Assembly: GCA_951812925.1 (NCBI GenBank)
Contig: OX638369.1
Span: forward strand, 21,605,329-21,669,328
From: Calliopum simillimum
Lineage: Eukaryota; Arthropoda; Insecta; Diptera; Lauxaniidae
Reading direction: 5' to 3'
DNA length: 64,000 nucleotides
Below, piece by piece: positions 1-11,586 of the stretch. The notes under the pieces are model-generated. The model was given only the letters and a program-made list of their open reading frames with translations, had not been told where the DNA came from and searched no databases. The stretch's first letter is position 1, and every line of letters starts with the position of its first letter. The translations under genes were made by a program, and so were the position numbers.

Positions 1-1099
1 AATATTGTGGTTGATCGTCGGCTACAAGTTTTTAGAAATCGCCCGCATGCAGCAAATGAATGAAGCGTCGGTTTTTTTGTACTCAATGTGTGCTTTTCAA
101 TAATTTCATGAAAAAATTCACTTCTTCTTCACTAAAATTGGCTGCGTCTTCCATAGTCATTTTTCCATTAAATCCACAAAGGAAAACGTCATATTTGACA
201 TATTTTTCAACGAAATCCAAAATATATCAAAAAGATATACAAAAATTGTATACCAGCAGCTGACACATTTTTGATATCATTTTGATATACATTTCTGATA
301 CGATGACAAGAAATTGACAATTTTTCTTGATCGGGTGGTAGTTCGTGTTATCCATTGAACACTTTTCGCAATAAAAAATAACTGGCAGCACCTGTATTAT
401 TGTACCCCTTTTTACTTTAATTTTCATAATAAACGTTGCATAAAGTTTTTATCCCATTTTTTATTCATGTGGGCAATTCGCAATCAATGAACCACTAAGG
501 AAACTTAATCAATAAATAAAAACCTTACGATAAGGTGGAAAAACAAAAACAAAGAAATAAAAGACAAAACAACATTTATATATAATATATTTAGTGAAAC
601 ATTCATGTTGGTTTATAAAGAGGTTTTATTGTAGGAACAGAAATAGAAGTGGCATGTATATTCAAATTACTCGTGTACAAAAGAAAATACGTTTTTTCTT
701 AAGTATAAAAAAATAAATTTTCCATGTCCCGCATTGGACGATTAAAAAAATGGTCAGCCTAGCTTAAGAGGTAATTTTTGAACCTTTTGAGAAATGGTAA
801 TGGGTAATTTTTGAACCTTTTTGAGAAATGGTCAAAAATAACCCATATGTGCGGGTCGTAGAGAGTTAAAATTTCTACAAAAATATTTCTCTTAATATCC
901 TGCATTAGTCTTCAGAAGACATGATATGCCTCAGATGTAAGGATCGTGGAATTTAATGAGTCGATTCAACACAAAAATCGATTTTAAAAAAATCAGCTGT
1001 GCTAGAGAAAAACAACTAGACACGGGTATTTCTTTTTATCGTCTTCTTTGAAAATTTTTTGGATTTCCTCATGAGTTTTTTTTGTGTCGAAACGTGTTA
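1..1099. other. AT-rich non-coding DNA
   Basis: No gene or RNA recognised; open frames here are short and lack family-like composition. A near-identical pair of about 28-bp direct repeats (core TTTTTGAACCTTTT followed by GAGAAATGGT) lies at 771-798 and 804-832. Nothing else stands out. Confidence 0.6.
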
Positions 1100-1225
1100 T
1101 CAATGGAAAAATTGATTTTCTTAACTGACTGTAAGCAAAACAAATACCACTTGTACATAAAAACGTTGTGAATACGTTTAGGCTAAAAAATGTCAAACTT
1201 TATTATGGTGTTGTCAGATTTATAA
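1100..1225 (+). mobile_element. mariner-family 3'-end fragment
   Basis: About 125 bp that match, at roughly nine positions in ten by eye, the reverse complement of 30010-30150, which is the 3' non-coding part plus inner terminal repeat of the mariner element at 29969-30674. Shared landmarks are ATCAATGGAAAAATT, TTTTCTTAACT, CACTTGTACAT, and GTCAAACTTTATTATGG. The match stops in the terminal repeat near 1225, so the outer end is missing and no transposase coding sequence is present. The element would have read on the + strand. It is a dead fragment; the open frame on the other strand here (1002-1196) is a shadow of it. Confidence 0.75.
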
Positions 1226-1511
1226 ATAGTACCCTCTGTATAATTTTTTTGCATACTTTCGTTTGTAAACTTATCTGGTAAGATAAAACCTACAAATTAG
1301 CGTATTGCTCTCTGAGATTTTGTAACTTTTTACTGATTTTTGGAGATCAGTTCTTGTTACAATAGATATAGAATGGCTAAAAATAGCCAAATAAAAAGAT
1401 CTCTACAAACTTTAATCTTTTGGCAATTATTGGAATCTTCTGAATGATTTTCGTGAACGCCGTAAAAATTCTCCTTCTTAGTTGCTTTTGTTTATGTCTG
1501 CTGTTTGATGT
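1226..1511. other. AT-rich spacer
   Basis: No gene, repeat or RNA recognised between the mariner fragment and the heptamer satellite. Confidence 0.5.
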
Positions 1512-1882
1512 TTGATGTTCAGTGTTTAGTGTTCAATGTTCAATGTTCAATGCTCAATGTTCAATGCTCAATGTTCAATGCTCAATGTTCAATGTTCAAT
1601 GTTTAGTGTTCAATGTTCAATGTTCAATGTTTAATGTTCAATGTTCAATGTTTAATGTTCAATGTTCAATGTTCAATGTTCAATGTTCAATGTTCAATGT
1701 TCAATGTTCAATTTTCAATGTTCAATGTTCAATGTTTAAAGTTCAATATTCAATGTTCAATGTTCAATGTTCAATGTTCAGTGTTCAATGTTCAATGTTC
1801 GCTGTTCAATGGTTAATATTAAATGTTCAATTCTTCAGAGATGAAATTGCAATGTTCAATGGTCAATGTGCAATGTTCAATG
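1512..1882. repeat. Heptamer satellite (AATGTTC)n
   Basis: About 45-50 tandem copies of a 7-bp unit AATGTTC with variants AATGCTC, AGTGTTC and AATGTTT, degenerating after about 1800. Three units make 21 bp, so the array stays open in frame as a repeating M-F-N-V-Q-C-S peptide; the 156-residue open frame at 1522-1992 is produced by this periodicity and is not evidence of a gene. Confidence 0.95.
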
Positions 1883-4384
1883 ATCACTGGTGCACACTAC
1901 TGATAATAAATTTGTTTGCGGCATTCATGTTACCCGGTAATACTTATGTGGAATATTCCATATTTTGTAAAATTGGAGATAATGTGTTCTAGTTAAAGCT
2001 GCAATGAAACAACATGTGCAAGTGCTGGTAATGAAATAAGGTATTTTTGTTCAACTATACAAGTTCATCATTTTTATCCAAAAATTTCACTTTATTAATG
2101 AACATAAAGTTTAATGAAACAAAAGGAATACCAATAAAATATTTTCATGCGAAATGCAGTAATATTCATAAATCTAATTTATTTCAGCAGGCAAGTGAGT
2201 TGTACAATATTGTATATTGTACATTGTATTGTCCGTTTTATTATTGGTATACGGCTAATAATGAATATAATTTATTTTAATTTATTTCAGAAAATATGGG
2301 AAAATTTCAAACGAAAGCTAAACATGGATTGTTGACTATTTTATATCCAAATTGCATAGCCTTTCTGTTGAAAAGCAATTTTTAGTTTTTAATTTGTTAA
2401 ATTTTCGTAGCGCTGCTCTACATATTGCCTGAAAAAGAATAAAACAAAGCCAAATATACTTGAATGCAAATATACAAATATTTGCTCATACATACATATT
2501 AAGCTATCAACTTAAGCGGTTTACCCTTAGAACTTGAAGCTGATTTTCGACTCAAGTGTAACTAATGCAAATTCCATTTTGTTGAATTTTTATTCTACTG
2601 CAAATACTATACGCAGTAAAATGGCATGATATCCTGAATATTTTTTTTTTGTTACATTATAAGTGCTTATTCTTAAAAAAAAGAAGCACACTTAGCAAGC
2701 TTAACAGATAAGTTGAAAAAATAAAAAGAACATAAAAAATGCTAAGCTAAAAGTCAAACACAAAATGATATGTGTAAGCCGGAATATACAACGACCGCCT
2801 GTGGCGTTACAAAAGGTACCCCCGACCCGCTTGTCTTTGCTGTCGAGTAGCTTAGCGGGTAGCAATTTTATATGTTAAGCAGTTCAGCATATTTGTGCGT
2901 AGCATTCAAAAATAACTTAGTTACTACCGATGATATGAATACATAAATATGACGCTGAGTGGCATCTCAAAAATCAAATTTAAGGGAATTTTGATTTCTG
3001 CTACTGAAACTTTTTGAAAATTGTGAAAATTATGACACTTTAAAACCAAATAGGGGTTGTATATGCTGTGTTAATACTTTCATCTCCTGCGCGTTTTTGG
3101 TGGACAACGAAAGTTTTCCACCGCATTCTTAAAGTCGAAACTTTCAAACGTCAAAATGTCACTCATCATAAAATGTTTGACTGCTTCATAGCTGATATTT
3201 TCTATTTTACAGCACAAAGCTTTTTTTTCAAAAAAAAAAATACTTTCTATGCCATCCACCTGCTAAAAATAAATTTTTGAATTTTTACATAAATCCTTTT
3301 TTTTGCTTTCTAACGAGCAGCTGTCAATACACCGAGTAAGGTAAATCAAGCATAAGTTTGATAACATTAAGTTCCACATTTCATTTTGTAGCATCAAACC
3401 TAAATGCTGCAGTCAAACTTTTAACTTCCCCTCATAAAAGTTGTTGTAACCAACTTGTGGCATGTTGCATGTGGAATGTAAAACTTCTTATATTCCACTG
3501 TTCATTTTGGCGGAGAAAATGTGTATTTGTCTGAGGATATTCAATATAACATATTGGGTTAGGTCAGTTTATCTTTGGTTTTTTTTTTTTTTTTTTTTTT
3601 TTTGTTTAAAAAACATCTGTGTGTAGGTGGTTTTCATCAAAAAACTTCACCCCCCATTTGAAACACACCGTAAATTGTTTAAAATGCTTTGCTTTTAGTT
3701 TAAATCTCATTTTTATCTTTATTGTTTTCTTGGATAGTACCATTTTTTTATCATGGTTATCCTCGGTTGCTCCAATCATTTGAACGGTGTGATTTAGTGC
3801 ATCTATGGGTTGCGGTTTTGTTAGTGATCCAATGTTTAGCGTATTGCAACTATGCTGCAAGTATTGAATCCCTAACCTTAAAGCAATCTTCAAAACAATG
3901 CGCTATGGGAAATTTTACTGAATTTCGAAGACAATTCAAAATTTGTTGTTGTTATTCGATAGACAATGCTTCAGAACTTTCGAAAGTGCATTTTGTTTGT
4001 GTAAAAACAAAACAAGGAGAGGGATCCTTGGGTGTAAAATATTTTTTCCACTTAAATGTCGTAAAAAGCCTGGAAACGCGTAGAAAACACGAAAAAAAAA
4101 TTTTTTGTATATTTTCCCGTCGTTCAAGGGAGAACCCTTGAGTGAAAAAAATTGTTTTGCACTAAAATATCATAAAAAAAGTCATGAAACGCGTAGAAAA
4201 ATTAAAAAAAAAAAAAGCAAAAAAAATTTAAAAATTTTTGGTTAATACATCCAAAAAACTGACGCAGAAACATGCGCCGTACCCGAAAACTTATATATGA
4301 AAATTTTCACTGTGATTAGTTTTGACGTTTGGGTGTCTATAAGGAACATATAGACATGCATACATTCGAAGAGTGGGGATAGGT
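1883..4384. other. AT-rich non-coding stretch
   Basis: No recognisable gene. It holds a T23-25 homopolymer at about 3579-3603 and an imperfect direct repeat of about 70 bp at 4027-4095 and 4138-4210, both ending with GAAACGCGTAGAAAA. A 139-residue open frame at 3722-4141 runs across the first repeat copy; I recognise no domain in it and regard it as chance. The GC-richer patch near 2785-2870 has no motif I can name. Confidence 0.5.
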
Positions 4385-4535
4385 GCCTCACTTCACGAAA
4401 TGGGGATTATGTCCGCCAATGATTCGGACATAGTCCCCATTTCTAAAATGGGGATTATGTCCGCAAGTGTTTCGGACATAATCCCCAGGAAAAAAACGGA
4501 CATAGTCCCCATAACGATATTTTGTTATTGACAAC

Positions 4536-4627
4536 AGCCGCAGCTCAGAATTTACAACTCCCAAAAATTCCAATACCGTTTCCGCGGCGGCCTTCAGCCG
4601 CTGATTAGTCTATAATATATCCAACAC
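4536..4627. repeat. GC-rich 90-bp direct repeat, copy 1
   Basis: Begins AGCCGCAGCTCAG and ends with CAGCCGCTGATTAGTC plus CCAACAC. It contains the inverted GCGGCGGCC/CAGCCGC core. The second copy is 148 bp downstream, inside the same TIR element. Confidence 0.8.
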
Positions 4628-4683
4628 CTATTTTGCTAGCCACAGTAATTTACCATAAGAGTAGTGGTAAGTGGGCGGCCTGT

Positions 4684-4772
4684 GGCCGCAGCTCAGGATT
4701 TAAAACTCCCAAAAATCCAACATGGGCTTCGCGGCGGCTTTCGGCCGCGGATCAGTCTATAACATCCAACAC
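4684..4772. repeat. GC-rich 90-bp direct repeat, copy 2
   Basis: Begins GGCCGCAGCTCAG and ends GGATCAGTCTATAAC plus CCAACAC, matching copy 1 at most positions. The inner GCGGCGGC/GGCCGC words make a strong hairpin. Confidence 0.8.
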
Positions 4773-5130
4773 TATATAAATTTTTTAAATGAATTATTGC
4801 AAAAATTTTGTTCAATCTTAATTACATTTTTCGGACACAACCCCCATTGGAATTATGTCCGAAAACCCCCATGACCAAAATTTTCGGACATAATCCCCAT
4901 TTACGAAGTGGGGAACTACACCGCAAGATTGAAGCCAGCGCTTTCTCAGCTTCAAGCACGGATATCTCGAAATTCTAAAGAATATGAGTAATTCTAGCCT
5001 CGTATTTGAATTCAGTGTCAAAAAGTACGTTACAGTACATATGTCTACTAACAGGTTCATTAAATTTTTTTTTATTTTGATTGCCTGTGAAATTGGTAAA
5101 ATTGTAGTACAAAAGTGAGTTGAAAAGTTA

Positions 5131-5514
5131 CCCTTTACGACCATAGGACACCGGTGTCCCATTTGGAATTTTATGATTTATCAATATACTTAAATTATAT
5201 AATGGTTCAATTAACGTATAAAACAACAATTTATTTACATGTCAACAATTATTTCACACTGTAATATGATTAAAAACAATTAAACACCTATAAATTACGC
5301 TGTAAAGTATAGCAATAGTTCACCACACAAACTGTCACATTAGAATGATTATATAAAAATAACGGTACTTCTGATGGTGTTGCCAGATTTAATAGGAATG
5401 AAGGAAGCGTTTAGAAACTGATAAATGTCAAAATTACATATATCGGTTTCTTATTTATTTAATTATAATTTATTTTTGTCTTGGGACACATATGTCCCTA
5501 TGGTCCTGAAAGGG
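5131..5514. mobile_element. piggyBac-type MITE with TTAA flank and subterminal hairpins
   Basis: The left end is CCCTTTACGACCATAGG preceded by TTA; the right end, read inward, is CCCTTTCAGGACCATAGG and is followed outside by TTAA. Just inside each end is a palindrome: GGACACCGGTGTCC on the left and GGGACACATATGTCCC on the right. A TTAA target and ends starting with CCC are what the piggyBac superfamily uses. The 384-bp element has no coding sequence. The left flank has lost one A of TTAA. Confidence 0.7.
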
Positions 5515-7534
5515 TTAATGCCACGATTGAAGCACTTTCGGGCGGGTTAAGACTTTGTTTACTGATATAGGTACGTGATAAAAAACGTTTGACGCAACCG
5601 CAAATGCGTGTGAGGTTAAGTTACCGGCAGAGTTAACAATACACATGATAATCGTACTGAAAATCCTAGACAGTAAACAGATATTCCTACTGATTCATGA
5701 GCCACCTAACCCCATTCTCCCCTACATATCACTAGCTTTTGCATTGCGATACTTCCTTCGACGCTTAGAAGGGCAAAGCTTTATTTTACCAGATATTACT
5801 TAAAATTTATTTATTATAAAATAATGAATTACTTCCTAAAATTTTACCATACGAAATAAAAATGTCATATTTTTGTAAAAAAAACTTTCCAAGCTACTTC
5901 AATGTGCGTTGTGGCTTTAAGACTTCAATAAAGTGTAAAAGCTGCCACTACGCGAAATTGTTAATGTAAATTTCCAGCTCTGATTTCAATGCAACGAAGG
6001 AGAACATTCGTTTCTGACACGCAAATAATTTTCTTATTACAAATTGTGTTTGCTTTATGAAATGAGTAGAGTTGCCACCTTTTCATATTTTTTTTTTTTG
6101 TTTTTTTCCAATGCCTTTCAATCAGCGCGCCAAGCGCTTGATGCTTGCTTTATGAATGGACTACTGCTGTTTTCAAATAACGACAGCGAGAGTGCCGGTA
6201 TTGGCAGGCAGCAGTACTGTGGTGAATGTGAAAGTAAAGTTTTTTACAGGTTGCTCTAGATTTTATTTTTTTTTTTTTTTCTATGCTGAGGTTTTAATAA
6301 CTTTTATAAATTCATTGCTGTTATTTGCAAAAGAGTAGTTGTAGTAGTAGTAAAAAAATAAAGAAAAACTGTGCGAAAAGTTCAAGGCAACAAAGCTTCT
6401 AGGTTATGCCAAACCTTTAATGGAGGTGAAAATTTTTTTGTTAGATATAGAAAATGTTGAATTTTTTCAACTCAAGAAATCAAAAAAAAAAAAAAAAAAA
6501 AATAAGTGAATCAATTTCGGTGTTCGACTTAAGTAATTGAAATATTAAATTGAGCTTGAGACACTTTTTGCATAAAGAACTTGAAGAATTTCAGTAATTT
6601 TGCAGTAAAAGTGATTAAAGCAGCTTTTGAGAACTTTAACTTACTATTTCATCTGCTGATTTGCTTTGATCTTCTTTGATCCCAAATAAACTATATTTAA
6701 AGCAAAATTAACATTACTAGATTCATTTTTAATAAATATAATTTACATAGCACATAACTGGGGAAAAAAAATTGCCAAAAGGCTTTGAAATAAGTACGTA
6801 ATAGGTTGTTTTAAAATGTCCACATTTGTGGACAGTGGTTGATTAAGCATTATTAGCCAAATTATAATCAACAAAAAAGCAAAACTTATATTTTCAAATG
6901 TTAACATTAACACAGAAAACTTTCCTTGACTTTTTTTGTTAACTAATCATGCTATTGTCAAAACTTAATGATTTTTCCTAATAAAATTAAAAAAAAAAAA
7001 AAAAATTCAATTGTTTCTGATTTATAGCTAAATAATAGACACAACTCCTTAAATATGTTATTTCTAAAGGCTTAATTTTCCTTTCCTTAAAGTCGCACGC
7101 GTTTCTTCTCATGACCTTCGCAATTGTAACATATTTTTTGCAAATAAAAGGAGCAATAAAATGTATTAAACAAAACACGAATAAAATTATTACGTCCTTG
7201 TACGGGACTTAATTTAAAATGAAAATTTAAATACTTCAATATAATACCAGTAAAGTGTTTAATATAATGAACCCTTTTAAGCGACCTCAACTCTTTGTTT
7301 TGCCCCCAAAATACAGCTTGCAGCCCAAAAGCAGCAGCAGCAGTTAAACTAAAGGCATAAAAGGCAACGCCAACAGTAGCAGCGGCAGCGCATATTCATA
7401 AAATGTAATGAAGCTGGTAAGGTCAGCATTATGTTGCCATGCCGTGCCTGCCACACATCATGGCAAACGATGGCCATGTTTAATGCTGTAACAATTTCTT
7501 ATGCTTAACAGTTAGTCTGTCAGTGCTATACAGT
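5515..7534. other. Non-coding AT-rich DNA
   Basis: No gene recognised. Long A and T runs lie near 6089-6100, 6269-6280, 6481-6500 and 6989-7005. From about 7310 to 7510 the sequence becomes less AT-rich, with CAG triplets, and looks like unique fly intron or intergenic DNA, but no exon is evident. Confidence 0.5.
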
Positions 7535-7570
7535 CAGCTAGCCAGCCAGCCAGCCAGCCAGCCGGTCAGC
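7535..7570. repeat. (CAGC)n microsatellite
   Basis: Tandem CAGC/GCCA units with one GGTCAGC interruption at the end. Confidence 0.9.
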
Positions 7571-7949
7571 CCGTACACAGACAGTGAGCAGTTTTATGGA
7601 ACTTTAACTGACCTCTATAAATTTTGCCCCTAAAAGCATGCAATGTTTTTTGCTCTTTCGCTTTTTGTTTTGTTTAAGTTTTTGTAAATGTGCGCCGTTA
7701 GAGCTGAGTAAGCGTAAGTATCGATATGAACGTACAACAATTCTCTCGAATGCTCTAAGCAGGAAATTTTTAGATCTACAAAATTGGCCAAATTTTGGCC
7801 TTTAACTTTAAGATAGATGCACTTTGGTAAAAAAGAAAACCAGAACATTGAGTATTCATTAATCGTAGTAATATTTTTTGGATGCAGCAGGCACAGTATA
7901 TCTCCAAACCGAATTACATAAAAATTGGTGTAGTGCTTGTGCCGAAAAA

Positions 7950-8712
7950 TATCGGAAAACATCCCAAATATCGGTAAGAGTCTAAAAGTATCGAAAAACA
8001 TCTAAAATATTGAAAGGAGCTTAAAAGTATCGAAAAGCATCGGTATGTATATCGGTAAAAGTCCAAAAGTTTCGAAAAACATTCAAAATGTCGAAAAGAG
8101 CTCAAAAAGTATCGAAAAACATCCAATATATCGGTAAAAGTGCAAAAGTATCGGAAAAAATCCAAAATATCAATAAAAGTGCAAAAGTATCGAAAAACAT
8201 CCAAAATATCGGTGAAACTGCAAAAGTATAAAAAAACATCCAAAATATCGGTAAAAGTTCTAAAGTATCGAGAAACACCAAAAATATCAATAAAAGTCCA
8301 AAAGTATCGAAAACATCAAAAATATCGGTAAAAGTATCGAAAAACATCCAAAATATCGGTAAAAGTGAAAAAGTATCGAAAAACATCAAAAATATCGGGT
8401 AAAGTCCAAAAGTATCGAGAAACATCAAAAGTATCAATAAAAGTCCAAAAATATTGAAAACATCCAAAATGTCGGCAAAAGTCCAAAAGTATTGAGAAAC
8501 ATCCAAAATATCGATAAAAGTGCAATAGTATCATTCAAAATATCGGTATGGGTCCAAAAGTATCGAAAAACATCCAAAATATCGAAAAGAACCCAAAAAA
8601 AAATCGAAAAACATCCAAAATATCGGTAAAAGTCCAAAAATATCGAGAAACATCCAAAATACGGTAAAAGTGCAAAAGTATCGAGAAACGTCCAAAACAT
8701 CTGTAAAAGTTC
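7950..8712. repeat. 39-bp minisatellite
   Basis: About 19 to 20 degenerate copies of a unit near 39 bp that alternates AAAAGTATCGAAAAACATCC and AAAATATCGGTAAAAGTNC. Because 39 is a multiple of three and the unit has no stop on several frames, overlapping open frames appear on both strands (for example a 13-residue F-R-Y-F-x-T-F-x-D-I-L-D-V periodicity on the - strand). They are repeat artefacts unless transcripts show otherwise. Copies vary by short indels and GGT/GAG swaps. Confidence 0.9.
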
Positions 8713-11506
8713 AAGAGTTTTTATTTGTTTTATAATTCATAAGGGCATTTTTGGGACCCAATGAAAGGTCTTCCAGCGTGTTTGATGATTTGTGAGGGTT
8801 ATCACTTTCTCTATAACTTTTCAATTCCTGGATAGCTGGATCCCTGGTAGCTTTTGGTTTATCACTACTTCTAGTTCCATGCGATATATGATATTAGAAG
8901 ATCGATGTTCGATGGCAGATGTTAAATATTGAAAGTTAGCCTTCAACTTTCCAAAACTTGGTCAAAGAATATGTAATTTATTGCCTTATTTTTAATCAGT
9001 ATCGTAAAAATATCGTTAAAGTATCGTTCACCACTATGACTAGAAACTACTCGTACAAAAGCAACGTACTGCAAAGTTGAGAATGACGTTGATGATGATA
9101 ATGATGATGTTAATAATGACGATGTTAATGTTCTGAGTGAGTGAGTGAGTGAGTGAAACTCTCATTCAATTCATAGAAAGCAAATGAACCTACTAGCCAA
9201 CATTGCTGATATTGTGTTGTTGTCGTCAACGGGTCTTGTGTTATTTGCTGCTGCTGCTTTAAAAACTCGCAGCGTTCAACTTTGAAGCAAGCCCGATTTA
9301 AAACCTCATTGGTCAAATGCACCATCAGTTTACGCTATGGTACCGTGTCATTCTGCCAAGCGGTGGTATAGAACGCAAATGAAGCGTAGGCAAAATGCCG
9401 ATGGGTGCAATTTACCAGAAAATATTGGTTTCTTTATGGGAAGCAGCAGGATTACAAATACTTTTGCTGCTGTTGCTGCTACTCCAACTGTTACTTTTTA
9501 TTTAGTTTTGGCTACTTTTTTTTTGTTGGTTTCTCTTGTGCGCCCATCAAATATTTTTAATTTTAGTTCTTCTCTTTCATTAACGTTTAACTTTATTTTG
9601 TTGGTTTTTATTCTGTTTTGTTTCTTCTTTGGTCTATTCAGTGGTTATTTATTTTCTAGAAAAGACAGGCGCTGCTGTCGAGACACGCCATATTATTCTA
9701 CACAAAGACACACATGCAATTGTATTGGTTTGTTTATGAATGTTGCTAGAATATGTTGCTAGCGGATGTTGAAGCTTTCAATGAAACAATTTATATTGTT
9801 AGTCTGTTGATATGTTTGTCTGTCAGTTTGTTGACAGGACGACAATAATTGAACATAAAATGGACAGCTTTAGGCAGCAATAAAGAGTTTACAGGAAAAG
9901 AATATTAACGTGGCAATAGATGATGTTGATCTTTAATATGTGGCTTTTGTGTGTCAGAGAGGACACACCTGATAGAAATATTTTATGAAAATGTATCTGT
10001 GGCTTATTAAGAATTTAGGTTGTTTTAAATGTTGAGAAAAATATATGAGGAAGCAGGTACAATTATCGAGCCAGTTATAAGTTTAAGTTTCACGGGGTCG
10101 GCACTCACTTAGTGCTCATAACTTATTTCCAATCGCTTTATAATGTCTTTGTGGACAATTATAATTCTGTTTTCACTGTTACAAGTATTGAATTGAACAA
10201 ACAATATATTAGGATTACTGCACTACAATCAAACCAATTCTGTAGTTTATTGCACTGTAATCAAACCAAAGCTGTACAGTGCTCAGTGGTAGGAATTCAT
10301 GCAAATTTTGAAAAAAAAAAAAAAAAATAGGAGGACGTTTCGCTAAAAATCTTTCCACAACGAAATATAGTGAACTCCTCATTTTCCCGAAGTGTAAAAG
10401 AAGTCAAAAGCAAGTAAAGAGTTCTAATTGTTGCAAAAATGTTTGAAATTTCAACTGTTGCATATAAACTTTCAACAAAGGCAGCAGACATCAACATCGC
10501 ATCATCACAGTAATAACAAAAGACTGACAGCATTTGGTATGGAGCATCATAGGTTTCAAACAAGAGCACTGTTGTGTCAACTTTTTGCCCCACAATACCA
10601 TCATAATCATCACTAACAGGAACATCATTGCCATCAAAGTCATCTGTGTTCTTTTTGCAATTGAATTTTTGTTTTTTGTTTTTTCAACACTTAATTTTTT
10701 TTTTACATTTTTTTTTTCTTTTACCATCAACCAATTGAATGTTGGTCGACAGCAATTCCTTTATAACAAAAACAAAAAACAACAACATCGGCAATATAGC
10801 CAACTGTGCAACGCTCGATTGCACTTTCCAATGAAAACAAATAAAAAAAGAACCAACAAATTGTCAATAATAAAAAACAACGAGTATTATTGTGTCTGAT
10901 GTGCCGATCAGTCCAACAGTCAGTTCAGCCTATTTTGCAGTAGGCATGTTGGCAGTTTTTACAATAAAAAAATGTAAAAAAAAAAAATGATAAAAAATTA
11001 AAAAAACAAACAGACTGATAGACAAATAAACAGTAAAATGCATTCATGTGTGTCTGCTACTTACGTGTGTTAGTATATTAAAGTGTACCTTATTGAAAAT
11101 TTATTCCAAAGGAAAAACCAAAATTATTTTCTTCTGTAGGGACTTATACTTATGATTGATACGATTATCCCTTAAAGTACAGCCAGTCAGTTACTAATAA
11201 GGTTACTCCTAGCTTTAGTATCCTTTAATTACACAGTTTAAAGCATAGTGCAACATCAGACAGAAATTAAACAAAAAAAAAAAGGATCAATATGGACTGT
11301 TTACAGATACCTTGTGTAAGGCCTTCTCTGTAAAAGAGTAGCACAAAAGAAGTCACTATTAATATCACTCGCTTAAGAGTCCTACTTACCGATCTAATAT
11401 TGCAAAGAAACGTAGCAGAGCAATGAATTATGGCGGAAGATATTTTTTCTGTTCTGATAACAGCCAGCGCTGAGTTAAGTGCAACTTTTGGCTCAAACAT
11501 TCAACA
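8713..11506. other. Non-coding DNA with triplet and tetramer runs
   Basis: No gene recognised. GATGAT runs lie near 9090-9115, a GAGT microsatellite at 9134-9156, and CAG/CAA-rich patches at 9245-9260 and 10480-10510. An open frame of 141 residues at 9337-9762 is rich in F, L and S and has no recognisable domain; its composition follows the T-rich DNA, so I do not call it a gene. Poly-A at 10310-10327. Confidence 0.5.
9134..9156. repeat. (GAGT)n microsatellite
   Basis: Five to six tandem GAGT units. Confidence 0.9.
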
Positions 11507-11586
11507 GAGCCATTAGCTCAGCTGTCAGCTGCTTAGATCATCGCATGATAAAGCTAAAGTCTTGGGTTTGATTACCCAGCAAGCTC
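11507..11586 (+). pseudogene. Degenerate tRNA-like sequence (SINE head or tRNA pseudogene)
   Basis: An A-box-like TAGCTCAGCTG at 11514-11524 and a B-box-like GGGTTTGATTACCC at 11564-11577 are spaced as in a tRNA. The start CCATTAGCTCAG resembles the 5' part of eukaryotic tRNA-Ile-like genes. The anticodon stem does not pair and the acceptor stem is at most four base pairs, so a working tRNA is unlikely. An AT-rich tract follows, as in a SINE body or tail. Best read as a tRNA-derived SINE fragment or pseudogene. Confidence 0.55.

Larger units (their letters stand above)
4385..4915. mobile_element. Short TIR element rich in GGGGATTATGTCCG hairpins
   Basis: The ends are inverted copies: CACTTCACGAAATGGGG at the left and its near complement CCCCATTTACGAAGTG at the right, each followed inward by GGGGATTATGTCCG. 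That word and its complement occur five times on the left side (4401-4511) and three to four times on the right (4832-4901), in alternating orientation so that adjacent copies can form hairpins. Between the two clusters are two direct copies of a GC-richer 90-bp unit. There is no coding capacity. Target-site duplication is not clear. Probably a non-autonomous DNA transposon (MITE-like). Confidence 0.65.

Noticed and set aside
1522..1992. 156-residue open frame with M-F-N-V-Q-C-S repeats
   Set aside because: Produced by the 7-bp satellite; three units make seven codons.
3722..4141. 139-residue frame
   Set aside because: Runs across a direct repeat and AT-rich DNA; no recognisable domain.
5361..5395. 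GATGGTGTTGCCAGATTTA resembling the inner mariner terminal repeat
   Set aside because: Match of about 19 bp only, inside a TTAA MITE; too short to call a mariner fragment.
7914..8700. Several 70-130-residue frames rich in F, D, I, L on the - strand
   Set aside because: Produced by the 39-bp minisatellite, which is open in several frames on both strands.
7950..8712. CRISPR-like array
   Set aside because: Regular repeats but no distinct spacers, eukaryotic context; a plain minisatellite.
9337..9762. 141-residue frame with a hydrophobic stretch
   Set aside because: F/L/S composition follows T-rich DNA; no domain, no splice or start context.
11507..11586. Functional tRNA-Ile
   Set aside because: Acceptor and anticodon stems do not pair; kept only as a tRNA-like pseudogene.
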